DNA of 52,212 nt from Rikenellaceae bacterium (GCA_003542575.1 DPKJ01000016.1:29455-81666); one strand, 5' to 3'; numbered from the stretch's first letter, positions 1 to 7,961 are shown. The notes: generated from the letters alone by a model not told the origin. Translations and numbers: made by a program.

Positions 1-1675
1 GAGAACCAGAGAGAGTGTTTTTGCCAACCAGCTAAAGTGTCTTTATTCTCCCTCTGTCGGTAAGCTTGTGCAACTATCCTACGGAAAAGGGGTTTTCCTT
101 ATGCCGGACGATAATTCAAATTTCGGTTTTGAGCTTGACAATAAACCATATATGTACACAGATCTATGGGAAGACCCTCTTCCTAGAGACTTCTACTTTG
201 TAAACAGAAAAACTGGAGAATATAAGCTTCTTTTTGAGGCCTTTATGGGGAGCTTTGCGATATCAAACACCACAGACAACCTCTTTACATATGAATATGA
301 CAAGGAGGCGTGGATTGTAACCAATCTGAATACCCTGGAAAAGAGAGATATCTCGTCTGTATTGCCATATCCAATTAAGAATTTGAGTTTTGATAAACCA
401 CAGCCGGCATCTCCTTACGGGCAAGCAGGTATGACAGCCGATAATAGATACTTTTTGGTATATGACGAATTTGATGTTTGGGCGTTACCCCTTGACAGCT
501 CAAAAAATGCTGTATGTATCACAGGCGGTTATGGCAGAGAGAACAATATCAGATTTAAAGTGATAAATATTTCTGGGGGAAGAACAAGAGAGGAGGGGGT
601 TGACCTTAAAAAAGAGATTCTGCTGGAGTCTGTAAATTACAATAATATGTACTCTGGTTTTTATACACTGCAACCAGGCAAAAAACCAGAATTGCTAACC
701 GAAGGGCCACAAAAATTTAAATTTGTAAAAAGATCAGGAAGGAGTAACTATATTATACAAATTGAGAACTTTTCTCAGGCACCTGACTACTGGCTGGTTG
801 GATCCGATTTCACTCTTAAGGAGAGACTTACAGATTTGAATGAGCAAACTAAAGATTACAAATTCGGAAAAACAGAATATATAACATGGAGTGACTACCG
901 GGGTGCAAAACAGACAGGCATTTTGTACACTCCTGAAGATTATGACTCTGCAAAAAAATATCCTATGATTGTCTATTTCTATGAGACAATGAGTCAGGAT
1001 ATATTCATGTTTTATCCTCCGGCTCCAACCACCTCAACAATTAATCCTGCCATGTTTGTAAGCAGAGGTTATGTTGTCTTTATGCCGGATATCAGGTATG
1101 AGATAGGGTGGCCGGGACAGAGTTGCCTGAATATTGTTGAGAGCGGAACCAAAAACCTTATTGATAAGGGAGTTGCAGACCCCGAAAGAATTGGTGTCCA
1201 GGGGCATAGTTGGGGAGGGTATCAGGTGGCATATCTTATTACCAAGACAGATATATTCAAATGTGCCTGCTCTGAAACGGCCGTTGCTAATATGACATCT
1301 GCCTATACCGGGCTGAGGGCTGGAGCGGGAAAACCCAGAATGTTCATGTACGAATCATCACAAAGCAGGATTGGCGGGACACTATGGGACAGACAGCAAA
1401 ATTATATTCAGAACTCACCAATATTCTTTCTTGACAAGGTGACTACTCCTCTTTTATCCAGACACAGTGACGGTGACGAAGCCGTGCCCTATTCTCAGGG
1501 TCTTGAGCTCTTTCTTGGGCTTAAAAGGCTTGGGAAAGAGGTTTGGATGTTCAATTATAAAGGTGACGGTCACAATATAAAAAAGCGGGACATAGCCGTT
1601 GACTGGTCCCGCCGTATGGATGAATATTTTGATTATTACCTTATGGGCGCAAAGAGACCCGTTTGGATGAATTAG
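1..1675 (+). CDS. S9 family peptidase, prolyl-oligopeptidase fold (5' partial)
   Basis: This is the C-terminal part of a secreted or periplasmic serine peptidase of the S9 family that cleaves peptides. The reading frame is open from base 2 with no stop, so the gene starts outside the window; the GTG at 68 is only an internal codon. The nucleophile motif GHSWGG has its serine codon at 1208-1210. It is followed by an Asp-containing HSDGDEAVP stretch and a His in GDGHN, giving the Ser-Asp-His order of the alpha/beta hydrolase domain. The remaining N-terminal part is beta-propeller-like. The closing region (GLKRLGKEVWM) is typical of Bacteroidetes S9 enzymes. It ends four bases into the convergent esterase gene. 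Substrate specificity cannot be read from this fragment. Confidence 0.9.
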   Translation, partial: RTRESVFANQLKCLYSPSVGKLVQLSYGKGVFLMPDDNSNFGFELDNKPYMYTDLWEDPLPRDFYFVNRKTGEYKLLFEAFMGSFAISNTTDNLFTYEYDKEAWIVTNLNTLEKRDISSVLPYPIKNLSFDKPQPASPYGQAGMTADNRYFLVYDEFDVWALPLDSSKNAVCITGGYGRENNIRFKVINISGGRTREEGVDLKKEILLESVNYNNMYSGFYTLQPGKKPELLTEGPQKFKFVKRSGRSNYIIQIENFSQAPDYWLVGSDFTLKERLTDLNEQTKDYKFGKTEYITWSDYRGAKQTGILYTPEDYDSAKKYPMIVYFYETMSQDIFMFYPPAPTTSTINPAMFVSRGYVVFMPDIRYEIGWPGQSCLNIVESGTKNLIDKGVADPERIGVQGHSWGGYQVAYLITKTDIFKCACSETAVANMTSAYTGLRAGAGKPRMFMYESSQSRIGGTLWDRQQNYIQNSPIFFLDKVTTPLLSRHSDGDEAVPYSQGLELFLGLKRLGKEVWMFNYKGDGHNIKKRDIAVDWSRRMDEYFDYYLMGAKRPVWMN

Positions 1676-2508
1676 TATCCTAAACCTTTGCCCTTATCGA
1701 TTCTGTCAAATATAAACAAGTGTTGGTCTAACATATATATCCAATAAGGCCAGCTATGCACTCCCGGGCTAATCATAAGCATATATGGGATTTTGAGTTC
1801 GTCACAACGTTTCGCAAAATCCCTGCTGCTTTGAGCAAGACCATCCTGAGCGCCACAACTTATTAGCAGAATATCTTTCCCACCCTTGATTGACTCAAGA
1901 CGGTTAACTGCAGATTGAAGATCATATTGAGTATTCTCAGCTGTATATAGGCCAAGTACCTCTGTCATCTGAGTCTCTTTAAGTCTTGTGTCGTGTAGGT
2001 TTAAAACCCCGGACATACTGCCTGCAGCTTTGAACCTTGTAGTGTCATCCATATAGATGTTAATGGCTCCATGACCGCCCATACTTAAACCGGTTATAAA
2101 GGTCTTTTCGGGGTTGAGGTTGAATTTTAATTTGATAAGCGGATACAACTCTTCGTCAAAGAAGGTTCTCCATTGCATTTTGTCCTTATCTACGTTGTTC
2201 AGATACCAGCTATTGTAAAAACCATCAGGAGTTATGATAATAAAACCATATTTGTCACTCATGGCCTGAATATCTGTCTTATCACCCCAGTTGCGGTAAT
2301 TCCCGCTCCAGCCATGAAGAAGATACAGGGCAGGCGTCTCACCTGCTTTATCCGGGTAATAACCCTTTGGAGTGAAGACTAATACAGAGTCATTGCATTT
2401 CAAATTCACTGACTCAATTACAATCAGCTCCTGTGATCTTAACCCGTTTGAAATAAAAAAGGATGTAAGAAATATCAGGGAAAGACGCTTTAAAAATTTA
2501 GGATTCAT
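1672..2508 (-). CDS. Secreted alpha/beta-hydrolase esterase (putative esterase / feruloyl-esterase-like)
   Basis: This 278-residue protein belongs to the putative esterase family (esterase D / feruloyl esterase-like) and probably hydrolyses ester bonds in the periplasm or outside the cell. Residues 1 to about 25 form a signal peptide with a basic start, a hydrophobic core and a SQ end typical of Bacteroidetes. An oxyanion region (LLHGWSGN), the nucleophile elbow GLSMGGHG near residue 142, an Asp in CGAQD and a His in PGVHSW give a full catalytic triad in the expected order. Its stop overlaps the end of the convergent S9 peptidase by four bases. About 160 bases of AT-rich sequence separate its start from the upstream NTF2-like gene. 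The exact substrate is unknown. Confidence 0.85.
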   Translation of the reverse strand: MNPKFLKRLSLIFLTSFFISNGLRSQELIVIESVNLKCNDSVLVFTPKGYYPDKAGETPALYLLHGWSGNYRNWGDKTDIQAMSDKYGFIIITPDGFYNSWYLNNVDKDKMQWRTFFDEELYPLIKLKFNLNPEKTFITGLSMGGHGAINIYMDDTTRFKAAGSMSGVLNLHDTRLKETQMTEVLGLYTAENTQYDLQSAVNRLESIKGGKDILLISCGAQDGLAQSSRDFAKRCDELKIPYMLMISPGVHSWPYWIYMLDQHLFIFDRIDKGKGLGY

Positions 2509-2668
2509 TTTTTAGAATTTATTATTTGTAATTAGCTTTTAATGCTATGCTTAATTGTTAATAACTAGTTGTTTATAACTCGGAGGGTTATATTTAATTG
2601 GCATGCAATTTTGATTATGCTTACTGCTTATTGTTTACTGTTTACTGTTTATTTTTTGTTTGCACTAA

Positions 2669-3103
2669 TTAATGTCTGAAATAAATTTTATTCACGATTT
2701 TCCAAGAGTCTTTGAACTTATAAAGAAACAGGTAGTCAGTAAAAATCAGCTTGCCCTCTCTGTGAAGTTCAATTTTGGCCATGGCTGCATTACCTGTAAT
2801 ATCAATATTAAGAAACTTGCACTCTGTTTTCACTGATGGTACTCTTCCAGCCTCTTTTGCCTGTCTGATGTTTTCTGTCCAGGTGTAGATTGGCAGTTTT
2901 GTCATGATGTTTCCATCCTGCCCTATTCCAAGAAGTTCGAAGCCGGGGTGGAAACCTTTGTTAATTGCCTCAATGGTGCCTCCATTGTGAATACCAATAA
3001 CATATGAATCTGTTATTGTCTTTTTAATAAGATCCTCGTCTGTTTGACCGAACAATGCTACTGTCATAATTAACAGGACATTCAAAAGAAACATTTTTTT
3101 CAT
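2669..3103 (-). CDS. Secreted NTF2-like / lumazine-binding-type protein
   Basis: This small exported protein (144 residues) resembles the Lumazine_bd_2 / nuclear transport factor 2-like family, a cone-shaped fold often found in uncharacterised Bacteroidetes proteins. Residues 1-19 are a signal peptide ending in ALFGQ. The rest shows the family pattern: an N-terminal helix (DLIKKTITDSYVIGI), an HPGFELLGIG segment, and strands ending in FLYKFKDSWKIVNKIY. No catalytic residues are evident, so I assign no reaction. The gene diverges from chrA. A -7-like element (TAACTTTG on the minus strand, 3178-3185) lies upstream of its ATG. Confidence 0.75.
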   Translation of the reverse strand: MKKMFLLNVLLIMTVALFGQTDEDLIKKTITDSYVIGIHNGGTIEAINKGFHPGFELLGIGQDGNIMTKLPIYTWTENIRQAKEAGRVPSVKTECKFLNIDITGNAAMAKIELHREGKLIFTDYLFLYKFKDSWKIVNKIYFRH

Positions 3104-3165
3104 AACCCGATAAATTAAATTTATTAAGATTTTTTTAAGAATCGATTACCGAACTAAAATTAGAT

Positions 3166-3173
3166 TATTTTTG
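3166..3173 (+). promoter_or_regulatory. Bacteroidetes-type -7 element upstream of chrA
   Basis: TATTTTTG matches the Bacteroidetes primary-sigma -7 consensus TAnnTTTG. Transcription from it would begin a few bases before 3185. This leaves almost no leader for the first ATG and favours the second ATG at 3203. A minus-strand match (TAACTTTG, 3178-3185) lies back to back with it and could serve the divergent NTF2-like gene. No good -33 TTTG was found. Confidence 0.45.
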
Positions 3174-3202
3174 TTAACAAAGTTATGGAAAGAGACAGAG
3201 TT

Positions 3203-4483
3203 ATGAAAAATAAAAGTGAACAAACCCCGTTAAAAGAGGTTGCGGGACTCTTTTTCAAGTTGGGTTCAATTGCATTTGGCGGGCCTGCAGCTCATATTGC
3301 AATGATGGAGAAGGAGGTTGTGGAGAAGAGAAAATGGATGGATCACCAGCATTTTCTTGACCTTATTGGGGCCACAAATCTTATTCCCGGACCTAACTCA
3401 TCTGAGATGGCTATGCATTGTGGTCATGAGAGGGCGGGGTGGAGAGGACTTATTACCGCGGGAATAACCTTTATCGTGCCTGCAGTTGCCATTACTATGG
3501 TCTTTGCCTGGTTATATGCAAAATATGGCACCCTTCCTGCTGCGGAATCATATTTCTACGGCATTAAACCTGCAGTTGTGGGGATAATTCTCTATGCTTT
3601 GTATGGCTTGGGAAAGAAGGCATTTAAAAACAACATGCTAATTGTAATGGGGCTGGTGACTCTGGGTGTCACATTTCTGGGGGTAGGGGAGATTACGGCT
3701 CTGTTTGCCTGTGGTTTTGCCGGTATTTTAATATTTTTCATCAGCAAACTCTTTAGTAAAAACAGATCTGTAAATCAAAATATTAAAGAAAATAGTCATG
3801 TTAAAAGTAAAGCAAAAGAAGCAGAAGCAGAAGCAGAAGCACAAAAACAAACAGAAGAATATAAAGAAGAAAAACTCAAGATTAAAGATAATCCAAAGGG
3901 AAAAAAACTGCTGTCAATAATCCCGCTAGCATTAATTACTGCAGTAACCGGCGCAACCACACTGTCGGTTTTAAAAATATTTCTCATTTTTCTCAAGGTA
4001 GGAACCCTGCTTTATGGTAGTGGTTATGTGCTCTTTGCCTTTCTGGACAGCGAACTTGTGATGGAGGGGCTTCTTACAAGAGAGCAATTGATGGATGCAG
4101 TTGCAGTAGGGCAGTTTACACCCGGTCCTGTGCTCTCGACTGCTACCTTTATTGGATGGCAACTATATGGATTTTGGGGTGCAATTGCTGCAACAGTAGG
4201 GATTTTTCTCCCCTCTTTTATACTGGTGGGCATGCTTAACCCACTAATACCCAAGCTTAGAAAATCTAAGATAATGGCCGCTTTCCTTGACGCAGTAAAT
4301 GTAGGATCGGTGGCCGTTATTATGGCTGTTGTAATTCAAATGGGAAGGGATGCAGTAACGGACTGGCGTTCAGTGTTAATACTTATTGTTAGCATAATTG
4401 TATCATTCGGATTTAAAAAGCTAAACAGCGCCTTTATTGTGATAGGCGGCTCTCTGGCCGGGTGGTTATTGCTGATGATTTAA
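3203..4483 (+). CDS. chrA: Chromate transporter ChrA, two CHR domains
   Basis: This is an inner-membrane chromate/anion transporter of the long-chain CHR family, which exports chromate using the membrane potential. Two homologous CHR halves are visible. The first carries FGGPAAHIAMM and IPGPNSSEMAM; the second carries YGSGYVLFAFL and FTPGPVLSTATFIG. Each is followed by hydrophobic helices. They are joined by a long hydrophilic linker rich in Lys and Glu (about residues 190-245) that contains a 6-bp DNA repeat coding for Glu-Ala. I prefer the ATG at 3203 over the one at 3185, because the likely -7 promoter element at 3166-3173 would leave almost no leader for the earlier start. The family members' real substrate varies, so chromate itself is inferred. 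Confidence 0.85.
   Translation: MKNKSEQTPLKEVAGLFFKLGSIAFGGPAAHIAMMEKEVVEKRKWMDHQHFLDLIGATNLIPGPNSSEMAMHCGHERAGWRGLITAGITFIVPAVAITMVFAWLYAKYGTLPAAESYFYGIKPAVVGIILYALYGLGKKAFKNNMLIVMGLVTLGVTFLGVGEITALFACGFAGILIFFISKLFSKNRSVNQNIKENSHVKSKAKEAEAEAEAQKQTEEYKEEKLKIKDNPKGKKLLSIIPLALITAVTGATTLSVLKIFLIFLKVGTLLYGSGYVLFAFLDSELVMEGLLTREQLMDAVAVGQFTPGPVLSTATFIGWQLYGFWGAIAATVGIFLPSFILVGMLNPLIPKLRKSKIMAAFLDAVNVGSVAVIMAVVIQMGRDAVTDWRSVLILIVSIIVSFGFKKLNSAFIVIGGSLAGWLLLMI
3818..3841 (+). repeat. 6-bp tandem repeat (GAAGCA x4) inside chrA linker
   Basis: Four exact copies of GAAGCA run in frame within chrA and encode alternating Glu-Ala. The unit is a multiple of three, so slippage would lengthen or shorten the linker without breaking the frame. 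Confidence 0.85.
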
Positions 4484-4726
4484 ACATGGGAAGTCAACGG
4501 ACTGCCCCACTTCAATCAAATCCTTACCGGAGCACCTGTTACAGTCATTGGGAAAATCAAACCGGTTCAATACACCACTAAAGCAGGGATAGAAAAGATG
4601 ACTTATGAGATAGTTGCCTCACAGATACTTTTAATAGCTGAACAAAAAGAGGCAGGCCTCCAGGAAATAGCAGCCGTAGCTGAAGAGACTACCATCCCTG
4701 ACAATAAGAAAAAGAAAGGCAAATAG
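4484..4726 (+). pseudogene. 5'-truncated SSB-like (OB-fold) gene remnant
   Basis: An open frame of 80 codons follows the chrA stop directly and in phase, ending at TAG 4724-4726, with no good early start codon. Its translation resembles the last strands of a single-stranded DNA-binding protein OB fold: GAPVTVIGKIKPVQY, then an acidic or polar turn and MTYEIVASQILLI. A Lys/Glu-rich tail ending in KKKKGK follows. The N-terminal half of the OB fold is missing, and there is no acidic DDDIPF-type tip. Plasmid and conjugative-element SSB variants often look like this. I read it as a broken leftover of a mobile element. The family call rests on pattern memory only. Confidence 0.45.
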
Positions 4727-4861
4727 CTCAATTCAAGCTTAAAAAAAGCCGGTCATTCAGGCGTAGGTAAGAATATTGCATTATTACAAAAGAAGGGCAT
4801 GCTTAGGGCAGAAGTTTTAAAGGCTACTCAATTACAAAAATGTTTAAATGCAGACTGGTAA
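4727..4861 (+). other. Unexplained open frame following the SSB-like remnant
   Basis: After the TAG at 4724-4726 the same frame stays open to TAA 4859-4861. It encodes a 44-residue Lys-rich stretch with segments such as SGVGKNIALL and KKGMLRAEVL. There is no plausible start codon or recognisable family. Together with the SSB-like remnant it fills the 478-base gap between chrA and abiEi. It may be the tail of another decayed gene, or chance. Confidence 0.2.
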
Positions 4862-4911
4862 TGGGAGAATTTTAATTTGGAATCTGGAAAATGATTTTCA
4901 ACTGAAGTAAG

Positions 4912-4942
4912 TTGTCACAAATATTTGCTAAATTTGTGACAA
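4912..4942. promoter_or_regulatory. Inverted repeat overlapping the abiE promoter (probable operator)
   Basis: Two perfect 11-bp arms (TTGTCACAAAT, 4912-4922; ATTTGTGACAA, 4932-4942) are separated by 9 bases. A Bacteroidetes -7 element, TAAATTTG (4929-4936), lies across the spacer and right arm, about 25 bases before the abiEi ATG. AbiEi antitoxins of this type are known to bind inverted repeats in their own promoter through an N-terminal winged helix. An autoregulatory operator is therefore a natural reading, though inferred. Confidence 0.65.
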
Positions 4943-4961
4943 ATATAAAGAATAGAAACAA

Positions 4962-5570
4962 ATGCAAAGCATTGAGAAACAAATAGAAAAATCGATTAAG
5001 AGCAAACCAAGTGGTTCTTTGGTGATGCCAGACGATTATTTGAGTTATGGCACATCGGATGCCATAAGAAAAGCTTTAGATCGTTTAGAAGATAAACAAG
5101 TAATAGTGCGAGTAGCTCAAGGTATTTATGTCCGTCCTAAAATAAGTAAGTTGATAGGCCCTTTGGTACCCACAGCCGAAGAAGTGGCAGAAGCTATTGC
5201 AAAGCGAGACCGAATAAGAACCGTGCCCACCGGAAGCTATGCCCTAAACGCTTTGGGGTTAAGCCCGCAGGTGACAATGAATATTGTGCTCCTTACGGAT
5301 GGTTCCCCTCGTGTAATTAAAGTCGGGAAACGCACCATTAAATTTAAAAAAACCACACCCAAAAACCTGATGGCTAAAGGTAAGATCAGCCGTTTGGTCA
5401 TTCAGGCGCTAAAAGAAATCGGCAACGGAAATGTAACAGAAGAGGAAGAGCAAAGGATTATTGAATTACTTAAAAAGGAAGATAAAAAGCATCTTAAGCA
5501 CGATTTAGCCTTGTCACCGGTATGGGCTCAAAAAATAATGAAAAAAGCATTGAACGATGGCAAAAATTGA
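4962..5570 (+). CDS. abiEi: AbiEi-type antitoxin / DUF6088 transcriptional regulator
   Basis: This 202-residue protein matches the DUF6088 / AbiEi antitoxin type. The N-terminal half is a winged helix (about residues 1-60, with SDAIRKALDRLEDKQVIVRVAQGIYVRP reading as recognition helix plus wing). The C-terminal domain (from about residue 75) contains the conserved TGSYALNALGLS and a strand pair around IKVGKRTIKFKKT. In studied AbiE systems the antitoxin represses its own operon and counters the toxin without stable contact (type IV). The stop overlaps the toxin start by 14 bases, so the two are translationally coupled. An 11-bp inverted repeat overlaps the promoter. The pair sits just downstream of the ssrA 3' end, a common island site. 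Confidence 0.85.
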   Translation: MQSIEKQIEKSIKSKPSGSLVMPDDYLSYGTSDAIRKALDRLEDKQVIVRVAQGIYVRPKISKLIGPLVPTAEEVAEAIAKRDRIRTVPTGSYALNALGLSPQVTMNIVLLTDGSPRVIKVGKRTIKFKKTTPKNLMAKGKISRLVIQALKEIGNGNVTEEEEQRIIELLKKEDKKHLKHDLALSPVWAQKIMKKALNDGKN

Positions 5571-6624
5571 TTTTTATACGATAGATAAAGCGGAGAAAGA
5601 AGCTATTTTTAATGCTATTGCTACCGAAAAAGGGATGACACCCTTTGCCGTAGAAAAAGACTGGTGGGTAAGTCGCACATTGGACATCATCTTTAAGATG
5701 GATACTGCGAAGCATTTGGTTTTTAAGGGAGGAACATCATTAAGCAAAGCGTGGAAATTGATTCGCCGATTTTCTGAAGATATTGATTTAGCGATTGATA
5801 AAGAGTTTTTTGAAGGCTTTAAGGGTGATATTTCTAAATCAAAAATTACCAACTTAAGAAAAGAAGCAGGTGCTTATACAACCGGAACATTCTTTGAAGA
5901 GTTGCAAGAGGAGTTCCGAAAAAAAGGGTTCACAAATCTTGAATTTATAGTTGAAGAAGCAAAAGATAGCGATCAAGACCCAAGAATTATTGAAATATAC
6001 TACCCGAATATTATTTCGCAGCCAACTGAATATGTTTTACCAAGGGTACAAATAGAAATAAGTTGTAGGTCGTTAAGAGAACCTTTTTCTATCCAAAAAA
6101 TTGGATCATTTGTGGATGAAGTATATGCAGGCAAGGAATTTTCAGAACCGCTGTTCGAAGTACCTACCGTAAATCCGGAAAGAACATTTTTGGAGAAACT
6201 ATTCTTGCTTCACGAAGAATTTCATCGTCCCAAAGAAAAAATGCGGGTTGACAGATTGAGCCGTCATTTGTATGATATGTATCACCTCACAAAGGCAGGT
6301 GTAGCAGAAAGGGCAATTAATGATAAAGGATTGTATGAAACCATTGTTGCACACCGATATAAGTTTTCAAGAGTAGGGGATGTCGATTACAATCTACATA
6401 ATCCAAAGAAGCTTAATCCAATACCACCAGCGGACATAATAAACGCTTGGAAAGCCGATTATGCTAAAATGAAAGACGATATGATCTACGAAGAGAATAA
6501 GCCAAGCTTTGAAGACCTTATAAATATTTTGAATGATTTAAAAACCCAGCTTCGGGTGTTAGATTGGGTATTTGAATTAACATTTCCAGGTTATGACAGA
6601 CAAATGGTTTTTACAGCATATTGA
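5557..6624 (+). CDS. abiEii: AbiEii/AbiGii-type nucleotidyltransferase toxin
   Basis: This 355-residue protein is the toxin of the AbiE pair, a DNA polymerase beta-like nucleotidyltransferase. The nucleotide-binding motif KGGTSLSKAW occupies residues 57-66. The metal-binding motif EDIDLAI follows at 74-80. The conserved C-terminal motifs are present around EKLFLLHEE and RHLYDMYHL. Relatives such as MenT transfer nucleotides to tRNA acceptor ends or otherwise halt growth, and give phage abortive infection. No catalytic residue appears lost, so the toxin is probably functional. It begins 14 bases before the antitoxin stop. Cellular target and phage specificity cannot be told from sequence. Confidence 0.88.
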   Translation: MAKIDFYTIDKAEKEAIFNAIATEKGMTPFAVEKDWWVSRTLDIIFKMDTAKHLVFKGGTSLSKAWKLIRRFSEDIDLAIDKEFFEGFKGDISKSKITNLRKEAGAYTTGTFFEELQEEFRKKGFTNLEFIVEEAKDSDQDPRIIEIYYPNIISQPTEYVLPRVQIEISCRSLREPFSIQKIGSFVDEVYAGKEFSEPLFEVPTVNPERTFLEKLFLLHEEFHRPKEKMRVDRLSRHLYDMYHLTKAGVAERAINDKGLYETIVAHRYKFSRVGDVDYNLHNPKKLNPIPPADIINAWKADYAKMKDDMIYEENKPSFEDLINILNDLKTQLRVLDWVFELTFPGYDRQMVFTAY

Positions 6625-6771
6625 GAAGAGTGTAAATCAACACCACTTTCTCCCGGATTGTGTTACACCGCTACAAGTGACGGAGCAAGCAACACACTCG
6701 TTAAGATAGAGGTTGTTGCGATAAAAGGTTCCGACACAACCTCCCGATTCTGTCCCGATTTTCCGGGTTAA
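6625..6771 (+). other. Open frame between abiEii and ssrA, possible gene tail
   Basis: The frame directly after the abiEii TGA remains open for 48 codons to TAA 6769-6771, with segments such as CYTATSDGASNTLVKIEVVAIKG. It has no start codon of its own and I do not recognise the family. The even, protein-like composition hints at the 3' end of a gene cut off when the abiE segment arrived, but chance is possible. Confidence 0.2.
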
Positions 6772-6772
6772 T

Positions 6773-6807
6773 CTCTGGAAAGCCTTGCTAAATATAGCTT
6801 TCCAGAG
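6773..6807. terminator. Hairpin between abiEii and ssrA
   Basis: Perfect 11-bp arms, CTCTGGAAAGC (6773-6783) and GCTTTCCAGAG (6797-6807), are separated by 13 bases. The hairpin lies seven bases beyond the tmRNA 3' end. Reading on the plus strand it is followed by CTTTTG; on the minus strand no clear T-run follows. It could terminate either the abiE transcript or ssrA, or protect the tmRNA precursor 3' end. Confidence 0.55.
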
Positions 6808-6813
6808 CTTTTG

Positions 6814-7215
6814 TGGAGATGGGCGGACTCGAACCGCCGTCCAAACAAACCATCCAAAGAGCTTCTACACGTTTATCCTTTCTACAATTTTCGTCCGCGA
6901 GCTGCCGAAAGGCAGGCCACTCACGGCTTATCCTCTGAGTACTTAGGAGACTTTAAAGGAGTCCGCCTCCGCATCCACTCTTGAATGATACCCCATTTGC
7001 CGTTTCATAGAGGGCTTAAAGACCCGGCGGGATACTCGTTATAACAGGACCTGGCCTGCCACAATTAAGCGTTTTAAGCTATGCTTAAATTACGCAGCGA
7101 GTGCATAGTTATTGTTGCCAGTTATGGCTTGTACTCCGGGATTTACGAGCCGGGGATACAACGCTCGACGTGCTTATCTTCCGATTGTGAATGCTGTCAA
7201 AACCAAAACATCCCC
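6814..7215 (-). ncRNA. ssrA: tmRNA (ssrA), tag GNNNYALAA
   Basis: Transfer-messenger RNA, which rescues stalled ribosomes together with SmpB. The minus-strand RNA starts GGGGATG (7215) and ends with the T-arm GGCGGTTCGAGTCCGCC followed by CATCTCC and A at 6814. The two ends pair as a 7-bp acceptor stem with one G-U pair. The TTTTGACAGC element after the 5' end is typical. The tag frame runs from GGC at 7119 to TAA at 7090 and encodes GNNNYALAA, similar to the Bacteroidetes tags G-E-N-N-Y-A-L-A-A and G-E-T-N-Y-A-L-A-A. The terminal CCA is not encoded exactly (CAA follows the discriminator), so it would be added post-transcriptionally. Open frames drawn through this region are not genes. Confidence 0.95.
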
Positions 7216-7230
7216 ATTGATAAACTTGTG

Positions 7231-7238
7231 CAAAGTTA
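7231..7238 (-). promoter_or_regulatory. -7 element of ssrA
   Basis: TAACTTTG on the minus strand fits TAnnTTTG exactly and ends 15 bases before the mature tmRNA 5' end. This leaves a short leader that RNase P would remove. Confidence 0.55.
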
Positions 7239-7253
7239 TATAAAAAATGTGAT

Positions 7254-7898
7254 CTATTTAAAATATGACATTATATAGCGCCAGCTACCGTCAAGAAAAG
7301 AGATAAGACCAAGTACTATAATAACTATTCCGGCAACACGGTTAATCGTCAGTAATTGCCTTAATCTGAATTTGTTGCGAAATATATTAATTGATGTACT
7401 CAGAATAATCCACCAGGCCATTGCTCCCGCAAAGACACCTCCAAGAGCTGCCGTAATAACCATCTTTGCAGAAGATCCATCAACATTCAGTCCTACAAAT
7501 GCAAAGAGACCTAAAATCAGAAAAACTGCACCGGGATTGGTAATAGTCATTATCACAGATGAAATGAAATCTTCAAAAAGCCTTTTGCCTCCCTTTGTGT
7601 TTCTGATTTGTTTAACAGGATTTGTCAGAAAAATTTTGAGACCTATAACAACAACCGCAAGGCCTCCAAAAAAAAGTACAGAAGCCTCATGATTATTCAC
7701 GAATTCCTGAATGATAGCAAGGCTGAGTATTGCAAAAGAGGCAAACAGAGTGTCAGTAAGAGAGGCCCCTAATCCGGTCATGAAACCAGACATACGACCT
7801 TTACTTAAAGTTTTTTGAACACACATGACGCCAAGAGGCCCAAGAGGTATTGACGCACCCATTCCTACAATAAAGCCTTTTATGAAACTCTCAACCAT
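7254..7898 (-). CDS. LysE/RhtB family amino-acid exporter
   Basis: This 214-residue inner-membrane protein of the LysE translocator family exports amino acids or related small molecules. It has about six hydrophobic helices. The family start pattern appears at residues 8-35: G at regular spacing, then SIPLGPLGVMCVQKTLSKGR. A mid-protein TNPGAVFLILGLFAF segment is also characteristic. Its stop is 38 bases before the tmRNA 5' end on the same strand. A minus-strand TATTTTTG element at 7918-7925 lies 20 bases upstream of its start and probably drives it separately from the UbiD gene. The substrate cannot be predicted. Confidence 0.85.
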   Translation of the reverse strand: MVESFIKGFIVGMGASIPLGPLGVMCVQKTLSKGRMSGFMTGLGASLTDTLFASFAILSLAIIQEFVNNHEASVLFFGGLAVVVIGLKIFLTNPVKQIRNTKGGKRLFEDFISSVIMTITNPGAVFLILGLFAFVGLNVDGSSAKMVITAALGGVFAGAMAWWIILSTSINIFRNKFRLRQLLTINRVAGIVIIVLGLISFLDGSWRYIMSYFK

Positions 7899-7917
7899 TT
7901 ATAAATAATTTCAGCGT

Positions 7918-7925
7918 CAAAAATA
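7918..7925 (-). promoter_or_regulatory. -7 element upstream of the LysE-family gene
   Basis: TATTTTTG on the minus strand fits TAnnTTTG. It sits 19 bases before the ATG in the 63-base gap after the UbiD-family gene. Confidence 0.4.
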
Positions 7926-7961
7926 TAAAATTATATTCAAATAGTGCAGTAATTTAACTCC

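Noticed and set aside
2618..2656. Short TTTACTG repeats between the esterase and NTF2-like genes
   Set aside because: Only about two and a half copies in AT-rich DNA; too short for a meaningful repeat or CRISPR unit.
4484..4560. Possible copy of the ssrA 3' end as an attachment site
   Set aside because: The GGACTGCCC stretch after chrA shares only a few bases with the tmRNA end in either orientation; no direct repeat of useful length.
7081..7278. A 65-codon plus-strand open frame
   Set aside because: It lies on the opposite strand of the tmRNA gene and has no protein-like character; the RNA gene explains the region.
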